Source: Bretschneidera sinensis
Taxonomy: Eukaryota > Streptophyta > Magnoliopsida > Brassicales > Akaniaceae
Length of the DNA stretch: 64,000 bases
Direction of reading: 5' to 3'
Assembly: GCA_023935145.1 (NCBI GenBank)
Contig: CM043697.1
Location: 44,040,501 to 44,104,500, forward strand
The notes beneath the pieces are model-generated. The model ran no database searches. It was not told the DNA's origin and saw nothing but the letters and a program-made list of their open reading frames with translations. Positions 1 to 12,200 of the stretch are shown here, in pieces. Position 1 is the first letter of the stretch. Every line of letters starts with the position of its first letter. The position numbers and the translations under genes were made by a program.

Positions 1-2335
1 GGAATTTTGCTCAAATGAATATGATGATTACTGTAAAGATGATGGTATTGTTAAGCACAAGATAGTCAGAGGTACAAATCAACAGAATGGGGTTGCTGAG
101 CAAATGAACAAAACTTTTCTGGAGAGAGCTCATTGTATGCTCTCAAATGTTGGTTTGACTAAGGAGTTTTGGGCTGAGGCAGTGTTTATTGCCTACTATT
201 TGGTGAATTGATCTTCTGCTGCAACTATAGTGTTTAAAACCCCACACGATGTATGGTTTGGTAATCTTCCTGATTATTCTATGGTAAAAATATTTGGATG
301 TCCTGCATATGCTCGTGTTAGTGATGAAAAATTAGAGCCTAAAGCTAAAAAGTGTATTTTTCTTGGTTATGTTATTGGTGTGAAATGATATAGATTATAG
401 TGTCCTGATCTTAAGTCACTTAAATTTCTCATTAGTCGTGATGTTACTTTTAATGAATTTGCTATGCTTAACCCGAAGAAAGATGAGTTTGTTGCTTGTG
501 ATTTTGAACATGGTAAGAGTAACACTCAACAGGTGGAACTATAAAGTCTTGATTCAGATCCTATGCAGAAATTTTCACACAGTTTGTTTATTAACAAAGT
601 GAGAATTTATGTGAAGAACAGTTTCAACAAATTTAGGATGAACTTTACAACATTACCAAACATAGACTGAGAAGAGAGACTAAACTACCATTGAGTTACA
701 GTAATATTATTTTGTCTAGTAACACTGATACAATTGCCTATGCTTTGCCAATTGCGTAAATACCCGTTTATGCAAGTGAACCTTCTACATATACAGAAGC
801 CATTGCTTGTACAGATTCTTCAAAGTGGCTAGTAGTCATGCATGAAGAGATTGAATATCTTGAGAAGAATCAAACTTAGAAATTGATAAAACCACCAATG
901 GGTAAAAAGATAGTTGGTTGCAAATGGATATTCAAGAAAAAGAAGGCATCACAGGGATTAAAATTGCAAGGCATAAAACATGTTTGGTTGCTAAAGGATA
1001 CAGTCAAGTTGTAGGAGTTTATTTTAAAGATGTTTTCTCTCCGGTTATGAAACATAGTCCATACATGTTCCCTTATCATTGGTTGCTATGCTGGATTTGG
1101 AATTAGAATAGCTTGACATTAAAACCGCGTTTTTGCATAGTGAGTTTGAAGAGAAAATCTACATGCATTAGCCCAAGGGCTTTGTTATTGAAGGCAAAGA
1201 AAACTATATTTGTTTGTTAAAGAAGTCCCTATGTGATTTGAAACAATCTCCTCGTCAGCAGTATAAGCGGTTTGACTTCTTGATGATAAGTAATGCTTAT
1301 TTGAGAAGCAAGTATGACAGTTGTGTATATCTCAAGAAGTTTGCCGATGGATCATTCATTTATTTATTGTTGTATGTGGATGATATGCTCATTGCTTGTA
1401 AAAGTAAATTTGATGTTGCTAGCCTGAAAGCATTGCTCAGCACTGAATTTGAGATGAAATATTTGAGTCCAACTAAGAAGATTCTTAGTATGGAGATCAA
1501 AAGAGATAGAGGTACGAATTTGTTATATTTGACATAAGAGAAGTACATTGAAAAAGTTTTGGAACATTTTGGTGTGAAGAATGTCAAACCCATTAGTACT
1601 CCTCTTGTTGCTTACTTCAAACTTTCAATGGCTTTGTTTACACAAACAGATGAAAACAAATAGTACATGTCATGTGTTCCCTATTCCAATGTAATTGGGT
1701 GTCTCATGTGTGCCATGGTTTGCACCCGTCCATATTTTGCACAGGTTATCAGTGTGGTTAGCAAGTATATTGGTAAATTTGGGAAAGAGCATTGGAGAGC
1801 TGCTAAATGGATACTTCAATATCTTAAAGGTATTTCAAACGTATGTTTGAAGTTTGGAAGCCACAAGATCAATGTTGTTGGTTATGTTGATTCAAACTTT
1901 GCAGGAGATCTTGACAACAACCAAAAAAAAGATCTACTACAGGTTATGTATTTGCTCTTGGTGGATGCGTTGTTAGTTGAAAGGCTACTCTACAACCAAT
2001 TTTTACTCTGCCGACTACAAGGCGAAGTATATAGCTATAACAGAGGCTATCAAGGAATTCGTTTGGTTGAGAGGATTGTGTTGGGTTCATGATTCTATTA
2101 TTATCCATTGTGATAGTCAAAGTGTAATTCACTTGACTAAGGATGAGATGTTCCATGAAAGAACGAAACATATTGATGTTCGTTACCACTTTGTTCGAGA
2201 CATAGTTGATAGTGGTGAGATTGTTATGAAGAAAATTAGAACAACAGATAATCAAACAAACATGTTGACTAAACTATTTCTAGTGTCCAAGTTCGAGCAT
2301 TTCCTGGACATGATTGGTGTTACTTACAGCATTTG
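1..2335 (+). pseudogene. Decayed Ty1/copia pol (integrase C-terminal part, RT, RNase H)
   Basis: The 3' part of a copia polyprotein; the 5' part lies outside the window. In order: integrase core end (NGVAEQMNKT near 90, then FWAEAV), the GYVIG-type region near 370, RT start (CKWIFKKK near 920, LVAKGYSQV near 990), RT centre (SLCDLKQSPRQ near 1230, YVDDMLIACK near 1373) and RNase H (GYVDSNFAGD near 1880, then DYKAKYIAITEAIKEFVWL near 2010, and the closing TKHIDVRYHFVRD near 2167). It is broken by in-frame stops (for example near 210, 386 and 1536) and by frameshifts near 1100 and 1990. The order integrase before RT is diagnostic of copia. It cannot make a working polyprotein. Confidence 0.93.
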
Positions 2336-2415
2336 AATTATATTCGATTGGGGCATTTGTGGAGATGGTGGAAAGTAATTTACTATTTGTGAAAATTCAA
2401 GCCAAGGTGGAGATT

Positions 2416-2845
2416 TGTTAGATATGGCTTGTAATTTTGGAGTAAAAGCGAACTCATTCTTCTTTTAATTGCCATATCATCATGCAAGAGTACAAATTAA
2501 AGTGAGAAAAGCAAGAATTAAAAAAGGGTGACTGTTTTGGCGCTAATAGGACAATGAATACAAAATTAAATAGAAGATGGATTATCCTTGACCTTGCCTA
2601 TATATATGTGTCTATTTCTTTTCTTTCAACAACAGAGAGAAAGTTACAACAAACAGAACTGTACAATAAACAGATCCATGTGAATGGTTAAAACTTATTT
2701 TCTTCTAAACTATTGTATTTTCCTAAATTAAGTTTGTGATAGCCTAGATTCGGGTGTATTTGGGATTTGGGTTTATGAAATTTTATCTCTCTTGATTTGT
2801 ATTCTAATTTTGATTATAGTGGAATCTCTCACCATCGCATTTGAA
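2416..2845 (+). repeat. 3' LTR of the copia element (end uncertain)
   Basis: A polypurine tract (AAGGTGGAGATT, 2404-2415) directly precedes TGTTAGATATGG, the usual start of a copia LTR, 80 bp after the pol stop. A TATA-like stretch (CTATATATATG) lies near 2598. The 5' LTR is not in the window, so the LTR end cannot be fixed by alignment. I place it before the TA run at 2845. Confidence 0.7.
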
Positions 2846-3073
2846 TATATATATATATATATATATATCCAAAAATAACTAGTACTGCATAAGAATATTG
2901 TGTGGTTTATTTAGAGTTATGAAATCTATTTTTGTAGATTACTCCTTTATCATAGTATGTATATATATATATATATATATCCAAAAATAACTAGTACTGC
3001 ATAAGAATATTGTGTGGTTTATTTAGAGTTATGAAATCTATTTTTGTAGATTACTCCTTTATCATAGTATGTA
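2846..3073. repeat. TA microsatellite and 112-bp tandem duplication
   Basis: A TA run is followed by a segment starting CCAAAAATAACTAG at 2869. The same segment starts again at 2981, giving a period of 112 bp. The second copy ends near 3073. The copies appear identical apart from the length of the TA run between them, so the duplication is recent or an assembly artefact. Confidence 0.9.
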
Positions 3074-3726
3074 CACTAGTTGTCTATTTATTCAATTATC
3101 AGTTTTACGATTCCTTAAATTGCTCACGGCCGTTTGGTTCAGCGGAATTGAATTGGAATAAATTAAAATTAAAATTAGTTTGGAATGTAACTGGATTAAT
3201 ATTGTATGATAATTCTGTTTGTTGCGTGTAATTATGTATTAAGAATAATTAATTTTATTCCGATTTCAATATTTGATTGAATGGACTAGCATGATAGAAT
3301 TTGATGTGAAAATTTGTGTCAGTACCCATTAGATCTACTACCAAAGTTTAATAGTAATTACATATTAGTTTCAGGTTTTTGAAAAATGATATTTTTTATC
3401 AAAATTTTAATGAATATAATAAATATATCTAAAATTGTTGACCATTAAAAAAGAATTTATTTGCAACCAATATAAAATTGGATTTATGTTACCTCGTTGA
3501 AACGTGAGTTATCAATTACATACTTGTGAGGGAAAATAGTTAGAGAGCATTTGAGTTTTTTGTTTTTGTTTTTCCATTAAACTTTTTAAAAGGGATGAAT
3601 TTTGGGTCACCATGCCAGCTAGTTGAAGTGGGCACCACCGCAGTGCAAAATCCTTCCTTCTCCCACCGATACAAATCCATGTGTTTGCCTGCGTGTGTAT
3701 TTTTGAGTCACCTTGATTTTATTTTA
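3074..3726. other. Non-coding AT-rich stretch
   Basis: No convincing gene is present. The stretch 3126-3290 (GGCCGTTTGGTTCAGCGGAA and following) resembles the end of a degraded repeat, but I found no partner end. Short open frames here lack any recognisable motif. Confidence 0.5.
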
Positions 3727-3904
3727 AGGTTAAATTATATAAAAAGTAACGTGATTTGGTTAAGTTTCTTAATATTTTGATTAATGTTAAATTTTATGGT
3801 TAACATCGTTTGTATTAAGATCAAAGGTGTTATGTTTGCCTTCAACCTCAGTGTTTGTTATGAAATTGAACCAAACCATAGTTTTTTTTCATGTAATTTA
3901 ACTT
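3727..3904. mobile_element. Small MITE, family 1, copy 1
   Basis: A sequence of about 178 bp whose ends are inverted repeats. The left end reads GGTTAAATTATATAAAAAGT. The reverse complement of the right end reads AGTTAAATTACATGAAAAAA. Both continue into a TTTGGTT-AATTTCATAA-like stretch. A second copy lies inverted at 4621-4815, and a longer relative is split by element A at 22262-35327. There is no coding capacity. The target-site duplication is not clear. Confidence 0.6.
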
Positions 3905-4620
3905 CTTTTTTTTTATTTCAATAGAAGAACTTAAATAAAAAAGAGTGTTTGGATGATTAAAAAATGAGGGAAAATATTATGGGCACCTGGTGAAAATAAC
4001 GGACGTGAGATGGTGAAAATATTATATTGATCAAACTCTTATCATATAATTAAACAAAAATGATAAAGTTCTTTAGAATCTAAACATTATAATCAATCTC
4101 ATTTTTAAAAAAATATATATATTAAACATAATAATTGAATTGAATTCTACAAATTTATATAAAAAAAAACCAAATATAAAGTTAATTTCCATTAATTTGG
4201 AGGAGATCTTTTTCATTTCATTGAATACCATTTTCATTTGGTATCAAATAAAGTGTTAACGTAAACTTAACTCAATAATCCACAAATTGAAGACCCAATA
4301 TAACTGCTCACGCTTTTTATGTAATGGAAACAAGCAAAATGATGTATCCACTTGGGGTAAAAGAAAACTCCAATTTCAAAGACTGTTTGCTGGACTCAGT
4401 TTTTATGTTGCAATTGACCAATGCATTCAAAATGATACCCAGGACATATAAATGCCAAAGCTGTAGCAACTTTCAGGAATGATTGCAAAGTTTATGACAC
4501 TGTTTGGCTGATTTACAATGGTTTAAATCATCTAAACAAAGGGCCCATAACATTTTCCCTTACTTTTTCACCAAACACTCTTTTCTCTCTAAATTCTTCT
4601 ATTGAAATTAAAGAAAATGT
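3905..4620. other. Non-coding AT-rich stretch
   Basis: I see no gene, RNA or clear repeat here, only AT-rich unique-looking sequence between two MITE copies. Confidence 0.5.
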
Positions 4621-4815
4621 TAAAATTATATATAAAAAAAACCTTGTGATTCGACTCAATTTCATAACAAACACTGAAATTAAAGACAAAGTTAAACACC
4701 ATTAACCCTGATGCAAACCATACCAACTACAGAGTATAATATAAACCAAAATAAACCTCATGGTTTACTATTAAACTGAACCAAACTACAAATTTATTTT
4801 TACATAATTTAAACT
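4621..4815. mobile_element. Small MITE, family 1, copy 2 (inverted)
   Basis: Starts TAAAATTATATATAAAAAAA and ends TTTACATAATTTAAACTTA, again with imperfect inverted ends. Its inner part (CAATTTCATAACAAACACTG) matches the reverse complement of the copy at 3727-3904. The two copies are about 700 bp apart in opposite orientation. Confidence 0.6.
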
Positions 4816-5347
4816 TATTTTAGTGCAGGTATTACTGCACAAACCCATGCTACCACAGCCGAGTGACACAAAACCAACAATCATGAATCTCTGGAACAAA
4901 TTCATTTCTCACACATCTATATGCTAAGCTCTCCAATAATCTTGCCAATAACACACAAAGGGTAAATCTTAATCATAAAGTTTGCTGTATAATATTTCCT
5001 ATCAAATTGAATAATGAATAACTTAACAAATTTATTCTGCAAGATCATTACGTCAAATGCTCTCAAGGCTGATTGCAGCAAACTCTGCATACAATTATGC
5101 TCTCCCTAATTCAATGAACAGATTTGGAAAATTGTTACAACCATGTTAAGAATACCCAACCATCCCCAAAGACAAAAAGAATAACGGGAAAAGGGCAGAG
5201 GGAGAATGATAACAACCCATTTAATGGCCCTAAACGTGTTCTAGCTGCGTGCGGTGTCAACAATTTGGGGCCTGCCCAGCTGCAACTATGGTTTCCTATG
5301 TATTGCTACAGTGAGATAAATCGAAATGACCTCTCAATGTTGGACAA
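4816..5347 (-). other. 3' flank and probable 3' UTR of DEGP2
   Basis: Lies directly downstream of the DEGP2 stop on the minus strand. TTTATT at 5031-5036 reads AATAAA on the minus strand, about 310 bases after the stop, and is a candidate poly(A) signal. The plus-strand open frame at 5124-5492 is antisense to the last exon and is not supported as a gene. Confidence 0.45.
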
Positions 5348-8300
5348 TTATGCCCAAACAAGTCCATCAAAGCCAATTTCCAAATTGGAAACTGGGCTGT
5401 CCCCAAAATCTTGTTCTAGAGCCTGGTTGTCCCCTAGTGAATCCACATATGACTCTAATAGATCAGAAGATCTTTCAGAGGGAATCCCATAATCTTTGAG
5501 AATGCAGGATGAAGCGGCAGTAGCTGCTTCCCTCTCCAAAACAGCAATGTAATTGTCTTCAAACTCAAAAACTAGATACTTGTCCTTGCACGCTGATCAA
5601 AAATGGTTATAGCCATGAGAACTAAGAGAAAATTTAAAAAAACCCAGATAAGGAAAATTACTACTTACAATCAACAAGGTGTGCTAGGTGATGGATGTTT
5701 TTTATACGAGTTCCATTGAACTTCAAAACCTGCAAGTTTTCATTTGGATATAGGTAAATAAATTGGCAGAGGTGAGCAACTGGGCCCCATTTGACCCAGT
5801 TGTAGCTTTTGCACAACTGTTCCCAAAGTGTTCTTAGAGTAGCTTATGGAAAAGTGCTATTTGGTTAAAGATCAAGCTGAGAAAGCTATTAGCGTTTGGC
5901 TGATGAATTTGTAAAAGTCCTTTTACATGTTGAACTAGAACTCTCATGAATTTGTAAAAGTCCTTTTACATGTTGAACTAGAACTCTCATGAATTTGTAA
6001 AAGTCCTTTTATATGTTGAACTAGAACTCTCACCCCAAACATGAATGATTTTATCCGTGGGGATCCAACATTAATCCTCTCATACCTACTAATTGGTGTA
6101 CTTGAGATGCATTTCCTCTAGCTTCCGAAGAAGACATTATATGGACTGGATGATCAATTCCACGTTCACTTTAAAGGAGCATGCTATAAATATAAAAATA
6201 ACCAAAAATATATATATTTTTTGTTTGACAAATATTACAAGCTTTTCATCAATTTTATTATAATGCTAAAATATTATCTTCTTATACAAAACCTTACTAA
6301 AATATTGGGTAAATTACACTGCACTACCTCTAAGTTTGTTGAAATGATATTAACATACCAAACTTTTTTAAAACCCTTGATTCACTCCAAAACATCAATT
6401 TCCACCATCAAGCTATCCCAAAATGAATTTATTTGAATAATCAAAATTTTAATCGAATATTACTTTTTATGATGACCAAAACACCCTAAAATATCTCCAA
6501 GTGATTATGATAAGTTTAATAATTCTTTTTATCAATTATTTATCTCGAAATTGTTTATAACACAAATTTTTAGATTATTTGAGTTCATATTTTTCTTTAA
6601 AAAATAAAAACATGCAGTATCATTTTAATTTTTAAATTAGAAAATTTTATCTTTGATTTTTATTTTATGATAGTATTTGATATTCATTTATTTGAGATGT
6701 TAGACTTTAATTTTATAATAAAAAAAAAACATATCAACAAACTTTCCATTTAAAATATTTTATTTTATTTTATGATAGTCTTTGATTTTTATTTATTTGA
6801 GGATGTGATAAGTAATGATATCATAATATTTTTTTAAATATAAAACATATGAAGTAAAACTAGTTTTATACCCTATAATAGAATATAATTCTATTTAAAA
6901 TATACTTTTAACAATTTTCGAAAAATAACAATGATAATCTTCTTTTTTTTAAAAACGTAAAAAAATTCATTGTTAAATATGTTTCATCCCTAATACTTTT
7001 ATTTTTTAAAAAGTAACTTTGTGATACCTAAAGGTACTTAAGTCATCATGAAAAGTAATATCTAATTAAAATTTTATTATTCAAATAAATTCATTTTGGA
7101 GCTGATCGATGGTAGAAATTGATGTTTTGGAGTGAATCGTGGGTTTTAAAAAGGTTTGGTATGTTAGTTTTATTTCAGCAAACTTGGAGGTAGTGCAGTG
7201 TAATTTGCCCTAAAATATTAGGACATATTACTAAAATATATACTTGCCATAATAATGTAAGGGGTGTGTATTAAACATTGAATAAAACAAGAGAGAAATA
7301 TATTTCTATGAACCAAAAAAAAAAGGTTTCCTATATACAATGGCATGGGTGTAAATAGTAAATTCCTTGCCATAAGGGTAAAAGTGACTTGAATCATTAA
7401 GAGTAAAAATGAAAATCATTTTGTATTCGTTAGTTTTAAAACTGTAAATGTCGTGGACCTGCCTTGTTTTAGGATTCTCCACAGAAGAAGCTACGATTTG
7501 TATAGCTTATGCTTTTGACAAAAAAGCACCATGTGGATTCTTAGGAGAAGCTGAAGAGCGTACCTCAGCTTCACCGCAGAAGCCATGCAAAAAAGCTTAC
7601 CTGCTGATTGCTCATATCCTCGTATCCAATGTTTACTTCATTTGCCAAGACCTATCAATAAAAATAACAGTGAGTGTAGAACAAATGTGCTTTAAGCATT
7701 CTTAAAGTAGTTCCAAAACGTCACCATACTCGGTTCCCATGAAAGCAATTACTAGATACAATTAATTAGGATTCTTCTTTTAGCAGAATGAAAATATAAT
7801 CAGGACACAAAATTCTGCCATTATTATTACTTAAGCACAAAGAAACACTACCACTCTGTTATTACTTCTTTGAAACAGGTTGCATGCATGAGCTGATCTT
7901 TCAAGCTAAGATTGCACAATATCTCAATCTACGTACATATTGTTGGATGAAAGAGCGTCCAGCTTACCTGTGATAAGACGACAATTTGTTGCCCTTTGAA
8001 CCTTGCCAAAGAGTACCGTGCTTTCGCTAACAGTTTCAACTGAGCAGAAGAAGGACCCACTAATCAGAATCCAGAACATAAATTATGCAATTTGATCACG
8101 AATTAGAACTAAATTCCAGCTTACAAAAGTATTGAGTGAATCAGTAACAACATACCCCTATAGAGTCCTCACATTCTTCACTGTCAATCAAAAAGAAAAT
8201 GAAAAAAAAACAATTAATTCTCACAGAAACAGAAGTAGGATTCTATATACTGCTAACAGTGAGCAATGAAACACAACATACTCTATCAATGGTTCTGAGA

Positions 8301-9248
8301 GCGGAGTAAACACCAAGCCGGCAATTATTATATAAGAAGGTTGCCCTCCATCAATATGATACGGAACCTTGAAGCAAGGGCAGAAAAAAAAAACAAAATA
8401 GTTAGCATCTGAATATAAAAACCAGTAAAAGACAACTGAACTCAAGAAAAGATCCAATATTATCATTAAGTTATCATGAGCTCTCTCTGTTTTTCCCAAT
8501 CTTACATGGATCTTGACGCAAACACCTTATAAGACAATCTCAAAAGGGAACCAGATAGAACTCTTTAACAGAAAATAAGACGATCTTTCTCATAAACAGA
8601 ATCTGAACATTTTGACCAGTGGATGTAATCTTTTCATGGAAATCTCAAATCTTGCCAGTATGGGATTGCTATAATGTGAGAATGATGCTGACCTGGCCCA
8701 TCTAATATATTAAGTGGAATAAATTTGGCAAAAAGTACGGAGAACTAAAGGTGACTTCCATAATAGCACCCTCATGGAAGTAATAGTTCTTGAATTCCAT
8801 ATTTTCTACATTTATGTCTGCACTCTGCAGGGCCGAGATTCTAATAGCATACCAAATGCACTCGCGGATTCAGAACTACTTGAACTTTCATGAATGCCCC
8901 TGCTCTGATGATACCAAGCTCTGCTACATCACCTGCAAATCTGTACAAGTGAATCATTAGCTAAAATATGGACACTAAATAAAGTCTAAATATATCACAG
9001 ATCTATAAATGGGTATGAAAACTAAAGAAACAAATTAATATGAGCATCATGAGTTTGAAGAGAGTGGAAGAAGAAAAAATACGAATGCGCACTACATTAT
9101 GTTTCACATACCTGTTAACAATGCAGTTCGAGAGAAACATATTAAGTCTAATAAGTATGCCAACTGAATGTACAGAAAAAGCATCAATGATTCAAGTAAA
9201 GCCAACTCCCACCAAAGGCATTATAGACTACCAGGACATGATTTTTTT

Positions 9249-9279
<31 letters not shown>

Positions 9280-12200
9280 TTTGGTTTTCTAATCACAAAC
9301 AAATGAGAGTACGCTTTAGCAGCAGTACTAATTTGATCAGATTTAGATTAAATAGAGTGAATGCCTCAAAATTGTCAGCTTCCCACACATTCAAACTTAT
9401 AGATGGCTTTAGAGCAAAAGGATGGGAAAGTAAGATACAAGAGCAAACAAGTATCCCACATCAAGTAGCATAAGCGTAATGCACAAAGTAAGCTGTCCAC
9501 ACTAAAGAGTTTAGTCTACAAAGATCCCAGACATGTAATATTTTTATAGACACTAAAATGAACAAGAAAAATATTACAAAAAAAAAAAAACAAGCGGTTC
9601 TTTTGATGGCAGAGAACTGGGCTCTTTACTTTTGACTAATAGGATAGCGGAATGCAATGCGTTCATTTGAACGGAATGGCACTGTTCCTTCACTTCCCAC
9701 GTGAAGATCATCAAAGCTTACAATCACATCCCCCTGGAATGGCAGAAATAATATCAATACTTAACACACAATATATTCAACATTACTATGAAAGGGCAGC
9801 AACAAATTATATTTGTAATTTTAGGCTTTTCTTCTTAACAGGGTGAGAAAGATTGATATCTCATGATAACAGAACCCGAAAGAATTACAGGAGCAATCAT
9901 ATGAGTAATACATACACAAAAATGAAGTACTAAAATGACAGCAGCCAATGAAAAATTATGATATGGATAACTAGGTTCATGTCCAATATTGTTCAGAGGT
10001 ATTGCAAAATTAAATTGTGATGCATAAATTTCCAATCTCAGGGAAGGGACGCAATCAACACCAAATTCTCAATCTCAAATCTTTAATTTTATTTATCCAA
10101 AAGCTGTCACCAAAACAATAGAAGGTGCTCTTATATATATTGTCACCGCCAACAAAAATAAAAGAGGGGAAAGAGCAACCAAATATCCCATGACCATCAA
10201 ATCCCAGTATTATAAAATGCAATTTTCCCTTTTCTAACCCTACACCTAAACTATGGGTTCCTAAAATCTTTGAAAGGTGGTTGTCCTCCATCAATTGGCC
10301 TGTTTATCATTAGCTTTTGAACCTAACAGCTTGCTTTGAAGCTTGTTTCACATGGCATTTACCAGTCTTCAGTTTCTTCTTGTTCCTCTTTCCCATCACA
10401 TGAAATATCCAAAAAATGATTGATATTGTCCAAAGATATATCAGAGAATGTTGAGAAGCACGATAACAACAATCCAAAGTTTCCTTTTCAGTGAATTTTC
10501 AAGAAGAATGAATAGCTCCTGAAGCTAAAAATGCCCAGCATACCTCCTTTAAGACATTATTCGCATTAGAAGTAGGTTCAACTCTTCGCACAAGCACACC
10601 CTGCACAATTCAGATTATATCAGGGAAACGTGTAACAAAATTGACTGCTCAGCAGATAGCCTATACATCAAGTTTGCATGAAGATAGAATGAAAAAATTA
10701 TATTCCAAATTAGTCTAAGATATATCACCTCGAAAACAGTTAAGGTTACTAACGAATGAAGCCTAGGGATAAAATTCCAGATACATGATATGCTCCACAT
10801 AGTCCATAGACAATCCAAATATTGGCCACTCATGTGTACATTCCTCACCTTTTTCATATCACGGGCCTAGAAAACCTCATCCATCCATCTCCATCTAATG
10901 TGTACTTATTCACCACAAGGATTATCAGAAAGTCCTTGCACGTTGGCCAACACACATGGTTTGTTTAACATTATTTCATAGTAAGCGATACTTTAAGCAT
11001 TACCAAATCAAAATACACTAAAATCAGCTTAAAGCATCATCAATTAAAGCATTTAAGTTGAAAATAAGCTAAGCCAAACCAAGCCATAATCTTTCAAACC
11101 AAATTTATAACTTGTAGGGATTGTTTTCCATTAGCACAGATATATGTCCATAACAAAACCATGAATTCAACCACAACAAATATAAGGCCTTAATAAATGT
11201 GTTCCCATGTATACTTCCAATATGCAAACCTTTTTTCTTCCTCATGTTCCAGAATTCTCGCCAACCAACTTCGACACTGGCTACATCTCCTAGACTCTCC
11301 AGCATACTTCTACTTATCTTCCACAGTTCCATTTCACTCCTTCCACTCTATAGTTCCCCAACTCCCTCCCTCCACAAACTAAGTGGCCACAACAACAAAA
11401 TTGATCTCCCCCAACCTCACGCCAACAAACCAATCCTCTCCCACCCTTAACAAAACATAAAGAAGACTTATTTATAAAAAATAAAAAAAGAAACATAAAC
11501 AAGACTTGCTGGTCTTGGCATGAGCTTTTAGACTAGACACCCAAAAATAAGAAATAAAATACAAAATTTCAGAAAATCTCTAGCAGATGATATATCTACG
11601 CAAATATGTATCGGAAACTTCCATTAACAGTCTGTAAAGATCAAGTTAACTAAAAAAAATATACCTCATTAGAGGGCACTTTTAAGCATGCACGTAGCGC
11701 TGGATTCTCCAACTTCTGCAGCAATACACCAAGGCAAGGGAAACCTGGAAATCAATGCATTGAAACATTTATTAACAAAACCCCACACAATTCTCATGAT
11801 CAGGCTCGATTACTAGGTACAAACCAACATACATAATAGTGAAATGCTAAAAAAAAAAGTGGCAGGGAGTGGTAGATAATGCTGATGGTTAAAAGAAGAC
11901 CTCCATGGCACTCTGATGTACCTTGCTTCTCTTTAACTCCCAATCAAGAGAGGGCCAATATATATATGTGAGTACAAAGATACACGCATTTCTACGCGAA
12001 TATATGCAGCTCTAAGAATAGCTTTACCAGGAAATGGCTTTACATAAAATCATGGACTTTACCCAAATCAGATCTAGAATAAAATGAATGTTTTTTTTTT
12101 TACAAGTGAAAATACTAAAATGTTTTTTTTTCTTGAAGAATAAGGGAAGCATTAAATGTAAGAGAACTTTTACAACAAAAAGTTGTCTTCATAATTGATC

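Noticed and set aside
9040..9473. Open frames across the T/G homopolymer
   Set aside because: They are made by low-complexity poly-Phe and poly-Gly and lie in a DEGP2 intron on the opposite strand.
11105..11502. Several open frames on both strands near 11100-11500
   Set aside because: They fall inside DEGP2 intron 12, overlap one another on both strands and show no motif.
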